Source of the DNA: UKL13-2 sp043793345
GTDB lineage: Bacteria > Pseudomonadota > Gammaproteobacteria > Burkholderiales > Usitatibacteraceae
Direction: 5' to 3'
DNA: 18,226 nucleotides
NCBI GenBank assembly: GCA_043793345.1
Contig: JAYVXF010000141.1
Span: 1 to 18,226 of the forward strand
In this document: positions 1 through 7,735 of the stretch, piece after piece
How the letters are laid out: every line of letters begins with the position of its first letter
Numbering within the stretch: the stretch's first letter is position 1
The notes under the pieces: model-generated
What the model was told of the DNA's origin: nothing
The model's input: the letters and a program-made list of their open reading frames with translations, nothing else
Databases searched by the model: none
Position numbers and translations under genes: made by a program

Positions 1-3000
1 ATGGAAGCTGGCCAAAGACTCGACAAGAAACTTATGAAATGGCGTGCAGAAAGCTAGGCGCTGAACTTAACGTCGAGCATCAAGCCGCGCAGAAAAACAG
101 CGTCGCAAACATCGATGACTTATTCGCCGCTGCCGGTTATCTGTGTGCGTTGAATCTGATCTCTGATATAGGCGCGTTTTCGCCGATGACCATTGATGGC
201 CATACAGCGATGGGACTGAATGCCATCGATGATCGCGAAAAGTTACCGCTGCACGCAGTGCTGCATACCGGGCAATTTCGCAGCCTCGGCGACGGCAGCT
301 ATGCGCCTGCTCACCGCAGTATTGCCGAGTTTCTTGCGGCGAAGTTCATCGCCGGGAAAATTGTAAAGTCTTTGCCTATCGGTCGCGTGCTTGCGCTAAT
401 TTCCGGTGCCGATGGAGGAGTCGTCACCGAGCTTCGGGCGCTGGCCGCCTGGCTTGCCGTGTTTTCACCAGAATTCCGCAGAAGACAGATTGAAGACGAT
501 CCGCTGGCGATATTGCTATACAGCGATGCCAAGAATTTTTCCCCCATGGAAAAAACACTGATTCTTTCGGCAATAAAAACCAAAGGTGATTCATCGCTCG
601 GATTCAATTGGCGTGATTGGCATTTGCAATCGTTTGAGGCACTTGCGACGGCTGACATGGCGACGGAGTTTGGGCGTGTCCTCCGTTTAGTACCGGACAC
701 GCGCGGTGATCAGCTCGTTGCAGATTGTGTGGTCGAGGCGTTGTACCGTGGCGAGGTCGTCCCGAACATGGAGGCGACATTGCTGGCCGTGGTGCGAGAA
801 CCGCGCTGGTGGGGCGGTGTTCGGAAAACAGCATTGCGGGCATATCTGAAAAGTTACACGACGGAGCAAGCCTGGTCCGAAGCACTTCTTGGGGATGTCC
901 GTACTGGCGCTGTCAAAGATGACGACGATGAGCTTTTGGGTATTCTTTTGGAGCACCTGTACCCATCGCATATCACTCCAGAAGAACTGGTGAAATTCCT
1001 CCATCCGAGAAAAGATCCCAATCTGGGTGGGTCATATCGGAGATTTTGGCTTCAAGACATCTTAGAGAAAACGCCGAATGATCAGTTTGCCCGGCTGGTC
1101 AGTGCCTACCGCGCGCTACCACCGTTCCAAGGGCGAGAAGAATCGCGCGAGCTATGGACAATTTCGGGCGTGCTGCTTGTCCGAGGAATCGAGGAGCTTG
1201 GCGATACCATCAGTGACGAAACCCTCTACGAATGGCTGGGGATCGTATTGGACAAACACCATCACAATTATCTGGATCAGAAAGCGGGCGCGAGAATAGA
1301 TGACTGGTTCCGCATGAGGCCGCAGAGGTACAAAGGCGTATTGGTAGTGGCGCTGGATCGCACCCCTGACAACGATCATTTTCGATTCAACATTGAAACA
1401 CGTTTGCGTAGAGTGTCTGCGCCAGTCGATATTGGGATGTGGTGGCTACAGCAAGCGGAGACAGCAACGACGGAAGTGCGCGCGAGAATTTTTTTCAACA
1501 ATGCTTTTGTTGTTCGTGATGACGGATCGCTCTATGGTGGGCTAACACTGGAAGCATTGGAAGAATGGGTTAGTGCGCGACCACAATTTTCGGCTGAACT
1601 AACTAAGAAATTGTTCAATCCATTGTTCGATGACCAAGGAGAGGAAGTATGGCAAGTTGATGAGGCCAAGCGTGAGTGTGTCCGACTCGCCGAAAAGAGG
1701 GCCTATGCTGAAGGCGTTCGCGCAGTATTGGGAAGATTGCGAGACAACTCAGAATACCCTCAGACGATTTACTACTTCGCGCTTGCCTACCAGAATCTGC
1801 TTTCGGACGCGCACGGGGACACACCTAACGCGAGGTTGGCAAATTTATTGAACAACGATCCAGAGCTAATAGAGGCGGCCCTTTCTGCTTTGGAAGGAAC
1901 GCTTCAACGAACCGATCTTCCAACCATAGAACAAATCCTCGAATCCGACAGCAAGGGCAAAATTTTCCATCTCACCCCCGCACTGCTCGTCGGCATGGAG
2001 TTGGCACACAAAACTGAGCCAGCCAGTATTACATCGCTTGACGATGGCCTGCTGATGAAGGCGCTGGTCTCGCGTTATGTGTATGGCGCGGAGAAAGAGC
2101 CCGCCTGGTTTAACTTGCTCGTCGCGGAGAAGCCAAATTTAGTTGCCGACGCTTGCACGATGTATATGCAGTCGCGATTGAAAAGCCGCAAAGAACATAT
2201 TCACGGCGTCTACCCGCTGGCGCACGACAGCAAATATGCAGAGATTGCAAAGCGTGTTGTGCCTGTGTTGTTGGCGAGCTTTCCGCATCGGGCTCGCCTC
2301 ACACAACTGTCGGCGCTGGAATATCTACTAAAAAGCGCATTGCATAACATGGACAAGGACGAGCTCGATTTGCAACTCCAGGCCAGACTGCGATTGACGA
2401 GTCTGGATGTGGCGCAGCGAATCTATTGGTTGTCGGCAGGCGTCATTCTCAATGCCGATAAATACCTTGAAGCATTAACGAAATATGTCGCAGGCAAGGA
2501 AATTCGCGTAGGTCATTTGGGGGCGTTCCTTTACCGTGAGCAGGGCGAGGCCGGGCATCTTGGTAACTTGTCGATTGAGACGAAGACACGATTGGTGGAA
2601 ATTATTGCGCCGAGTTGTCGGCCAGATCGTTATGCCGACGGTATCGTCACGGCCGACATGAATCGCGCAGATTTGGTCCGCAATTGGATAAACATTTTGG
2701 CGGCAAATCAGAATTCGGCTGCGACACACGCACTTAGTCGACTTGCAGCACTTCCTCAACTAAAGCACTGGGCTGAACAATTGGGTCAGGCACGTTTGCA
2801 ACAAAGTACGGTTGCGCGGGACTACGGTTTCGTACACCCGAATCCTGCGCAGGTTGCCTCAACTATTTATTTGGAACAGCCCGCAAACGCTGGCGACATT
2901 GCCGCAGTCGTGAATGAGGTATTGGATAAAATTGCCAAAGACATCAGCACGAGTGATCTCAACCTGTATCGCCAGTTTTGGAACGTGGATTCCCATGATC

Positions 3001-3428
3001 GAATCGTCAAGCCGAAGCCAGAACCCGCATGCCGCGATGCTCTCGCAGCGTTGATGCGCGAGCGCCTCAAAAAATATTCAATTCAGCTTGAGGCTGAGGC
3101 CCGTCACGTTAATGAAAAGCGTTCAGATATTTTGTGTACTTTCGGTCAATGGGCTGTCCCCGTAGAAATCAAACTCGACCGGCATCGAGATATGTGGCGG
3201 GCGATCAATCAACAACTGATCCCGAAATATTCGATTGATCCACGCGCACAGGGATTCGGCATCTACCTTGTGCTCTGGTTCGGTGGTGGAAGCCAAATGC
3301 CCGCGCCGGAAAGTGGCCGAAAGCCTACGACCTCAGCGCAACTATTGCAGCGATTAAAGGAGCAAGTGCCAAGCGAGCGATCAAAGCTCATTTCCGTTCA
3401 TGTGATCGACTGCTGTCGTACACCATAA
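1..3428 (+). CDS. STAND/NACHT-type NTPase protein, C-terminal part, with putative C-terminal PD-(D/E)xK nuclease domain (5'-truncated)
   Basis: The reading frame is open from base 3 to the TAA at 3428 (about 1141 residues visible). It has no stop before the first internal ATG at 39, so the true start lies left of the window. Counting from that ATG, residues 91-101 read AHRSIAEFLAA, which resembles the H-R-x-x-x-E-[FY]-L-A-A signature that follows NACHT domains. The preceding residues (PKTRQETYEMACRKL) fit the end of the ATPase region. No Walker A or B is visible, as expected if the NTPase lies upstream. Residues about 110-1000 are helical, repeat-like and Leu/Ala-rich, plausibly a sensor solenoid. 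Near the end, D1030, then E1043-I-K1045, then QLIPKY (1059-1064) and IYLVLWFG (1075-1082), form a PD-(D/E)xK-like arrangement. Base composition looks more AT-rich than in the tol or ruv genes, which suggests transfer. The STAND assignment is fairly secure. The nuclease and a defence role are inference. Confidence 0.72.
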   Translation, partial: GSWPKTRQETYEMACRKLGAELNVEHQAAQKNSVANIDDLFAAAGYLCALNLISDIGAFSPMTIDGHTAMGLNAIDDREKLPLHAVLHTGQFRSLGDGSYAPAHRSIAEFLAAKFIAGKIVKSLPIGRVLALISGADGGVVTELRALAAWLAVFSPEFRRRQIEDDPLAILLYSDAKNFSPMEKTLILSAIKTKGDSSLGFNWRDWHLQSFEALATADMATEFGRVLRLVPDTRGDQLVADCVVEALYRGEVVPNMEATLLAVVREPRWWGGVRKTALRAYLKSYTTEQAWSEALLGDVRTGAVKDDDDELLGILLEHLYPSHITPEELVKFLHPRKDPNLGGSYRRFWLQDILEKTPNDQFARLVSAYRALPPFQGREESRELWTISGVLLVRGIEELGDTISDETLYEWLGIVLDKHHHNYLDQKAGARIDDWFRMRPQRYKGVLVVALDRTPDNDHFRFNIETRLRRVSAPVDIGMWWLQQAETATTEVRARIFFNNAFVVRDDGSLYGGLTLEALEEWVSARPQFSAELTKKLFNPLFDDQGEEVWQVDEAKRECVRLAEKRAYAEGVRAVLGRLRDNSEYPQTIYYFALAYQNLLSDAHGDTPNARLANLLNNDPELIEAALSALEGTLQRTDLPTIEQILESDSKGKIFHLTPALLVGMELAHKTEPASITSLDDGLLMKALVSRYVYGAEKEPAWFNLLVAEKPNLVADACTMYMQSRLKSRKEHIHGVYPLAHDSKYAEIAKRVVPVLLASFPHRARLTQLSALEYLLKSALHNMDKDELDLQLQARLRLTSLDVAQRIYWLSAGVILNADKYLEALTKYVAGKEIRVGHLGAFLYREQGEAGHLGNLSIETKTRLVEIIAPSCRPDRYADGIVTADMNRADLVRNWINILAANQNSAATHALSRLAALPQLKHWAEQLGQARLQQSTVARDYGFVHPNPAQVASTIYLEQPANAGDIAAVVNEVLDKIAKDISTSDLNLYRQFWNVDSHDRIVKPKPEPACRDALAALMRERLKKYSIQLEAEARHVNEKRSDILCTFGQWAVPVEIKLDRHRDMWRAINQQLIPKYSIDPRAQGFGIYLVLWFGGGSQMPAPESGRKPTTSAQLLQRLKEQVPSERSKLISVHVIDCCRTP

Positions 3429-3445
3429 TCCATGTAAATATGAAG

Positions 3446-3509
3446 AACTCTAGAACTGGTGCGGTCTCTGGCGGCATTTGTGCCTGAAAGCCGCTCCAGT
3501 ATTAGAGTT
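3446..3509. terminator. imperfect nested hairpin between convergent genes
   Basis: The outer arms AACTCTAGAACTGG (3446-3459) and CCAGTATTAGAGTT (3496-3509) pair at 12 of 14 positions. Inside are GCGG (3461-3464) with CCGC (3491-3494), and a small GGCA/TGCC hairpin with a TTTG loop. The structure lies 18 nt past the STAND gene stop and overlaps the acetyltransferase stop, so a bidirectional transcription end is plausible. It lacks a clear T-run, so the terminator role is uncertain. Confidence 0.35.
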
Positions 3510-4086
3510 TCGCCGTTTCACGCAACCACCCCGCATTAAACGCGTCATTGGCAATCGAGGTGAGTACATGATCCCGCCACGCGCCGTCGATGAATAAATA
3601 ATCCTTGGCGAATCCTTCGATACGAAATCCCAGACCCGCCAGCAGTCGACCACTGCGGATATTTTCCGGCCGATAGTTTGCCGCGATGCGATGCAGTTTT
3701 TGCTCAGTGAACATGTAGCGAATCGCTTCGCGCAAGGCCTCGGTCATCAACCCCTGCCCTTCGTGCGCTTGATCAATTTGGTAGCCGAGCACGCAAGAAC
3801 AAAACGGCCCGCGAAAAATTTGTGAAAAGCCGATTGAGCCGATGATCAAATCGGCTTGATCAATCGGCGACACCCATAGACGAAGTGCGGTGCCATTATT
3901 AAAAGCGACGGCACTTTTTTCGATGACGCTATGCCAGTGCGCGAGTGTGTACAGCCCTTCCGGCTCGGGCGGATGCCACGGTTTCAGGTGCTCTCGATTG
4001 CGCGTCACAAAATCGAGCATCGCGGAAGCTTGGTTCTCGCGCGGCAGCGACATCGACAGCCGCGCTGTGGACAGCGCCAACACCAT
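3502..4086 (-). CDS. GNAT N-acetyltransferase, RimJ/RimL-type
   Basis: Likely transfers an acetyl group from acetyl-CoA to an amine, in the family that acetylates ribosomal-protein N-termini and related substrates. The 194-residue protein carries the alignment landmarks of RimJ: LSTARLSMSL at residues 5-14, NREHLKPW at 30-37, the acetyl-CoA pyrophosphate loop HEGQGLM at 108-114, and ENIRSGRLLAGLGF at 141-154. I chose ATG 4086 because it lines up with the family N-terminus and leaves 25 nt after the upstream gene. The ATG at 4146 would add about 20 unrelated residues and overlap that gene. No strong Shine-Dalgarno is seen. It is the last gene of a minus-strand run with slmA and an NTF2-like gene. 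The substrate is unknown. RimJ itself is possible but not proven. Confidence 0.85.
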   Translation of the reverse strand: MVLALSTARLSMSLPRENQASAMLDFVTRNREHLKPWHPPEPEGLYTLAHWHSVIEKSAVAFNNGTALRLWVSPIDQADLIIGSIGFSQIFRGPFCSCVLGYQIDQAHEGQGLMTEALREAIRYMFTEQKLHRIAANYRPENIRSGRLLAGLGFRIEGFAKDYLFIDGAWRDHVLTSIANDAFNAGWLRETAKL

Positions 4087-4111
4087 CACAATGCAGCCAC
4101 GCGAAAAGTGT

Positions 4112-4462
4112 TCAGCCCGCTTCGCGCAGGAAGCGAACGTGATCAATCAATCCGCTCGACCGATCAACGCGATAAATCACCACCGCACGGCGCAGATCCG
4201 GCACGCGGCCGGTAATGCTTTCTTCGTCGATCACGTAATCGCCGATGACGATGCGCGACACGATGTCACAGTGAAGCTTCGGCGAGTTTTGAAACAGCGC
4301 CACATAGCGCGGACGCATCTCGGCGTGGCCGGTCAATAGTCGCGACCCATCGCCGTCATCCACCACGCAATCAGCGCTGTAGCAGACCATGAAAGCGTTG
4401 ACATCGTGCGCGTTGTAAGCGGCAAGCTGGGCATCAACAGGCGCAATAATATTGCTTGTCAT
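4112..4462 (-). CDS. NTF2/SnoaL-like protein
   Basis: A 116-residue protein with the start typical of SnoaL/steroid-isomerase-like folds: a helix with VDAQLAAYNAHDVNAFMVCY (residues 9-28), then ADCVVDDGDG and a G-H-AEMRPRY segment. It ends with a beta-sheet pattern (IVIGDYVIDEESITGR, VVIYRV). Such cone-shaped folds bind small hydrophobic molecules or act as isomerases, hydrolases or cyclases. No substrate can be assigned here. ATG at 4462 is preferred, but a TTG three bases upstream would also fit, because GAGGA lies 7 nt from TTG and 10 nt from ATG. The gene begins 17 nt after the slmA stop and is probably cotranscribed with it. Confidence 0.75.
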   Translation of the reverse strand: MTSNIIAPVDAQLAAYNAHDVNAFMVCYSADCVVDDGDGSRLLTGHAEMRPRYVALFQNSPKLHCDIVSRIVIGDYVIDEESITGRVPDLRRAVVIYRVDRSSGLIDHVRFLREAG

Positions 4463-4479
4463 CAAAGTCGAGTCCTCAT

Positions 4480-5058
4480 TTATCCGGCAAAAACCGCCCA
4501 GCTTTGCGCAAATTTTTCCAGTGGCGCGCGTTTGAAACCGGACTTGGCAAATTGATGCCAGCGGCCGACGACAAACGCCATTACCGCATTGGCATAGGCG
4601 TTGGCATCCAGCGACGAATGCAACGCGCCATCGGTCGCAGCGACGCGCGCACTTTGTTTCAGGCTCGCTTCCAGCCGGTCGTGGAGCTGGTTCATGCGCA
4701 TTTGCAGGCGCTCGTCTTCATTCACCAGCGCGTCGCCGATCAACACCCGCGTCATGCCGGGATTTTTTTGCGCGAAACTCAACAACATCGAGACCATCGC
4801 CTCGATTTGTTTCATGCCATTGGTTTCTTCGGTCTGGATTTTATTCACCAATGAAAAAACCGTCTCTTCGATGAACTCGATCAGGCCCTCGAACATTTGC
4901 GCCTTGCTCGCAAAATGCCGATACAGTGCGGCCTCGGACACGTCGAGTTTCGAGGCAAGCAACGCGGTGGTGATCTTTTCGCTTTTTGGATTCTCAAGCA
5001 TATGCGCGAGCGTCTGCAGAATTTCTTTGCGACGTTCGCCCGGTTCCCTTTTTGCCAT
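4480..5058 (-). CDS. slmA: nucleoid occlusion factor SlmA-like, TetR family
   Basis: A 192-residue TetR-fold DNA-binding protein. In Escherichia coli SlmA binds specific chromosomal sites and blocks FtsZ ring assembly over the nucleoid. The sequence follows SlmA closely. It has GERRKEILQTLAHMLE (residues 7-22), a helix-turn-helix at about 30-50 ending in SEAALYRHFASK, then MFEGLIEFIEETVFSLVNKI, NPGMTRVLIGDALVNEDERLQ and a C-terminal F-KRAP-EKFAQSW segment. The start ATG at 5058 has AGGGGA 7 nt upstream. Its length matches the family. Upstream in the same direction is a HerA-like ATPase (35 nt gap), downstream an NTF2-like gene. Generic TetR regulators are less similar than SlmA, but function in this organism is inferred. 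Confidence 0.9.
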   Translation of the reverse strand: MAKREPGERRKEILQTLAHMLENPKSEKITTALLASKLDVSEAALYRHFASKAQMFEGLIEFIEETVFSLVNKIQTEETNGMKQIEAMVSMLLSFAQKNPGMTRVLIGDALVNEDERLQMRMNQLHDRLEASLKQSARVAATDGALHSSLDANAYANAVMAFVVGRWHQFAKSGFKRAPLEKFAQSWAVFAG

Positions 5059-5093
5059 GCTTTTCCCCTGAATTTATTGCAGCGCGTTTCGCG

Positions 5094-6584
5094 TTATTTG
5101 CGGCCACCAAAAATTGACCCCAGCACGCCACGAATAATGCGTCGGCCCGCTTCAGACGCCATTGCGCGTGCCGCACTCTTGACTGCCGCCTCGGCGACAC
5201 CCTCGCGTTTCGACGTGCCGCCACTGAGCCCTGGAAAGCCCATCCTGCCAAGCATGCCGCCCAGCCCGCCGCTGTCGGCTGCGGGCGTCGGTGTCGCCTC
5301 GCTACCGTGGCGCGCTTTTAGTTTTTCGAACGCCGATTCGCGGTCGATGGTTTTTTCGTATTGCCCCGCCACCAGCGAATTGGCCAGCAGCGTCTGGCGC
5401 TGCGCTGTCGTGATGGGGCCGATTTGCGATTGCGGCGGGCAAATCCAGGCGCGCTCGACGATGGTGGGTCGTCCCTTTTCGTCGAGGAACGAAACCAGCG
5501 CTTCACCAACGCCTAGTTCGGTGATGACGTCGACCACTTTAAGCTTTGGGTTTTCGCGGAATGTCTCGGCTGCAGCCTGCACCGCTTTTTGGTCGCGTGG
5601 TGTGTACGCGCGCAAGGCGTGCTGCACGCGATTGCCTAATTGTCCCAGCACGGTGTCAGGAATATCGAGCGGATTTTGCGTGACGAAATATACGCCCACC
5701 CCTTTGGATCGCACCAGCCGCACCACCTGCTCAATTTTCTCCAGCAATTCCTTCGGCGCTTCATTGAAAAGCAAATGCGCCTCATCGAAAAAGAACACCA
5801 GTTTCGGTTTGTCGCGGTCACCGACTTCCGGCAGCGTCTCGAAAATTTCCGACAGCATCCACAACAGAAATGTTGAATATAGTCGCGGGCTGGAGAGCAA
5901 TTTGTCGGCGGCCAGAATATTGATCACGCCACGACCGTTGTCGGTTTGCAGCAGGTCGTCAAGCGACAACGCTGGCTCGCCAAAAAATTTATCGCCGCCT
6001 TGCTGCTCAAGCGTCAACAGGCCGCGCTGGATCGCGCCAATGCTGGCGGCCGAAACATTGCCGTAGTTGGTGGTGAATTGGCCTGCGTTCTCACCGACCC
6101 ACGCGAGGAGCGCACGCAAATCCTTCAAATCCAGCAGCAGCAAACCGTTGTCGTCGGCGATCTTGAACGCGATTGCCAGCACCCCGGCCTGCGTGTCGTT
6201 AAGATTAAAAATACGCGCGAGCAATACCGGACCCATTTCGGAAACCGTGGCGCGCACCGGATGCCCCTGCTCACCGAATACATCCCACAGCGTCACCGGA
6301 CACGCCGTCGCGGTGTATTCAAGATTGAGCAGTTTGACGCGCTCGGCCACTTTCGGATTCGCGCCGCCTGGCTGCGAAATACCGGTGAGATCGCCCTTCA
6401 CGTCGGCCATGAATACCGGTACGCCGATGGCAGAAAAATGCTCGGCCATTACCTGCAATGTCACTGTTTTGCCAGTGCCCGTCGCACCCGCGATGAGGCC
6501 GTGGCGATTGGCCATGTTCGGCAACAACATAATGTCGGCGAGCGTTTTATCGGCGGTCTTGGCGATCAGCAGAGCGTCGGTCAT
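5094..6584 (-). CDS. yjgR: HerA-like ATPase, DUF853/YjgR family
   Basis: A 496-residue P-loop ATPase of the FtsK/HerA superfamily, very close in outline to E. coli YjgR. Walker A is GATGTGKT (residues 33-40), followed by VPVFMADVKGDLTG. Walker B is LVFFFDEAH (262-270), a VTQNP sensor strand lies at 301-305, and NRVQHALRAYTPRDQKAV follows near 318-335. The C-terminal 90 residues are Gly/Ala/Arg-rich and end in IFGGRK, which is also typical of the family. The cellular role of YjgR is not settled. A DNA-translocase-like activity is inferred from the fold. It is transcribed divergently from yebC and is first of the minus-strand run leading into slmA. The upstream ribosome-binding site is weak. 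Confidence 0.9.
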   Translation of the reverse strand: MTDALLIAKTADKTLADIMLLPNMANRHGLIAGATGTGKTVTLQVMAEHFSAIGVPVFMADVKGDLTGISQPGGANPKVAERVKLLNLEYTATACPVTLWDVFGEQGHPVRATVSEMGPVLLARIFNLNDTQAGVLAIAFKIADDNGLLLLDLKDLRALLAWVGENAGQFTTNYGNVSAASIGAIQRGLLTLEQQGGDKFFGEPALSLDDLLQTDNGRGVINILAADKLLSSPRLYSTFLLWMLSEIFETLPEVGDRDKPKLVFFFDEAHLLFNEAPKELLEKIEQVVRLVRSKGVGVYFVTQNPLDIPDTVLGQLGNRVQHALRAYTPRDQKAVQAAAETFRENPKLKVVDVITELGVGEALVSFLDEKGRPTIVERAWICPPQSQIGPITTAQRQTLLANSLVAGQYEKTIDRESAFEKLKARHGSEATPTPAADSGGLGGMLGRMGFPGLSGGTSKREGVAEAAVKSAARAMASEAGRRIIRGVLGSIFGGRK

Positions 6585-6625
6585 AGTCTGGGAAATGAGA
6601 AGGTAATGCGGCGGGAACGTGAGTG

Positions 6626-6637
6626 AATGTTAACATT
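6626..6637. promoter_or_regulatory. 12-bp perfect palindrome AATGTTAACATT in divergent promoter gap
   Basis: AATGTTAACATT is a perfect two-fold palindrome. It lies in the 82-bp gap between the divergent HerA-like and yebC genes, 29 nt before the yebC start. Its position and symmetry suit a dimeric regulator's operator. No cognate factor is identifiable, and chance occurrence is not excluded. Confidence 0.3.
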
Positions 6638-6666
6638 AGGAATTGAAATTTGTTGGGAAAGCAGAC

Positions 6667-7395
6667 ATGGCGGGACATAGTAAGTGGGCAAACATCCAGC
6701 ACCGCAAAGGTCGCCAGGACGCCAAGCGCGGCAAGGTCTTTACGCGCCTGATCAAGGAAATTACCGTCGCCTCCCGACTGGGCGGCGGTGAATCCGGTGC
6801 CAATCCGCGCTTGCGTCTGGCGATGGACAAGGCGTTTGAGAACAACATGCCCAAAGATACCGTCGAGCGGGCGATTAAACGCGGTGCGGGCGAATTGGAA
6901 GGCGTGAATTACGAAGAAATTCGCTATGAAGGTTACGGCATTGCCGGGGCCGCAGTGATGGTTGATTGCATGACCGATAACCGCGTACGTACCGTCGCCG
7001 AAGTGCGGCACGCGTTTGCAAAGTACGGCGGCAACATGGGCACCGACGGCTCGGTCGCCTTCCTGTTCAAGCATTGCGGCACGCTGCTGTTCGCACCCGG
7101 CACCAACGAAGAAAAACTCATGGAAGCGGCGCTGGAAGCAGGAGCGGAAGACGTGGCCAGTAATGACGACGGCTCGATCGAAGTCGTGACGGGGCCCTAC
7201 GAATTCATCACCGTGAAAGCCGCGCTGGAAAAAGCAGGTTTCAAATCCGAATTTGGCGAAGTCACCATGAAGGCAACCATTGAGGCCGCGCTCACGGGTG
7301 AGGACGCGATCAAAATGCAAAAGCTGCTCGATGCGATTGAGTCGCTCGACGATGTGCAGGATGTCTACACCTCGGCCGTGATGGATGAAGCGTAA
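6667..7395 (+). CDS. yebC: YebC/PmpR (TACO1-like) family protein
   Basis: A 242-residue YebC-family protein. The family includes DNA-binding regulators such as PmpR, and recent work links members to translation of difficult (for example proline-rich) stretches. The N-terminus MAGHSKWANIQHRKGRQD is diagnostic. It is followed by RLRLAMDKAFENNMPKDTVE, RYEGYGIAGAAVMVDCMTDN and GTDGSVAFLF, all conserved landmarks. ATG 6667 is chosen because MAGHSKW is the universal start of the family and GGGAAAG lies just upstream. The upstream in-frame ATG at 6643 would add eight unconserved residues. The stop TAA abuts the next ATG (TAAATG). It heads the conserved yebC-ruvCAB block. Confidence 0.95.
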   Translation: MAGHSKWANIQHRKGRQDAKRGKVFTRLIKEITVASRLGGGESGANPRLRLAMDKAFENNMPKDTVERAIKRGAGELEGVNYEEIRYEGYGIAGAAVMVDCMTDNRVRTVAEVRHAFAKYGGNMGTDGSVAFLFKHCGTLLFAPGTNEEKLMEAALEAGAEDVASNDDGSIEVVTGPYEFITVKAALEKAGFKSEFGEVTMKATIEAALTGEDAIKMQKLLDAIESLDDVQDVYTSAVMDEA

Positions 7396-7710
7396 ATGGC
7401 GATTCTCATCACCACCACGTCCAACATCGAAGGCAAACGCATCGTGCGCTATCTGGGCTTGGTCACGGGCGAGGCAAGTGCCGAAGTGCAGCTCGTGTCG
7501 GAAAAACCGGTGACCAGTTTTTCGGACACCTATCACAAGGCAATTCCCGGCGTGCGCGATAACGCCTTGCGCGGCGCCATGCAAGGTGCCGAGCAGGTGG
7601 GAGCAAACGCCATCGTCGGCGCGCGCATCGACTACATCATCCACGGCAGCGGTCGCGGCATGGTGCTGGCGACGGTTTCCGGCACGGCGGTGGTGACCGA
7701 GGATCTTTGA
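7396..7710 (+). CDS. YbjQ/UPF0145 family protein
   Basis: A 104-residue protein matching the small YbjQ/UPF0145 family (domain often called DUF74 or 'putative heavy-metal-binding'). It contains TTTSNIEGKRIVRYLGLVTG at the N-terminus, then a helix with IPGVRDNALRGAMQGAEQVGANAIVGARIDY, and a final strand GMVLATVSGTAVV. Members form oligomeric rings. Their biological role is unknown. The ATG follows the yebC TAA with no gap, so it is probably translated by coupling, and ruvC begins 25 nt after its stop. In the commonly seen arrangement ruvC follows yebC directly, so this gene is an insertion into a conserved order. Confidence 0.85.
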   Translation: MAILITTTSNIEGKRIVRYLGLVTGEASAEVQLVSEKPVTSFSDTYHKAIPGVRDNALRGAMQGAEQVGANAIVGARIDYIIHGSGRGMVLATVSGTAVVTEDL

Positions 7711-7735
7711 TGCTCGTGATGGTGTTGGTGTTCGA

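Noticed and set aside
3446..3509. Integron attC site
   Set aside because: The imperfect inverted repeat resembles one in outline, but I see no GTTRRRY/RYYYAAC core pair, integrase or cassette array.
4897..6066. Long plus-strand open frame (389 codons) opposite the HerA-like gene and slmA
   Set aside because: It lies antisense to two well-supported genes. Its Ser/Arg/Cys-rich product is low in recognisable motifs and typical of shadow frames in GC-rich DNA.
6619..6624. SlmA-binding site near the yebC promoter gap
   Set aside because: Only a GTGAGT half-site is present. The symmetrical second half expected of the E. coli-type site is absent.
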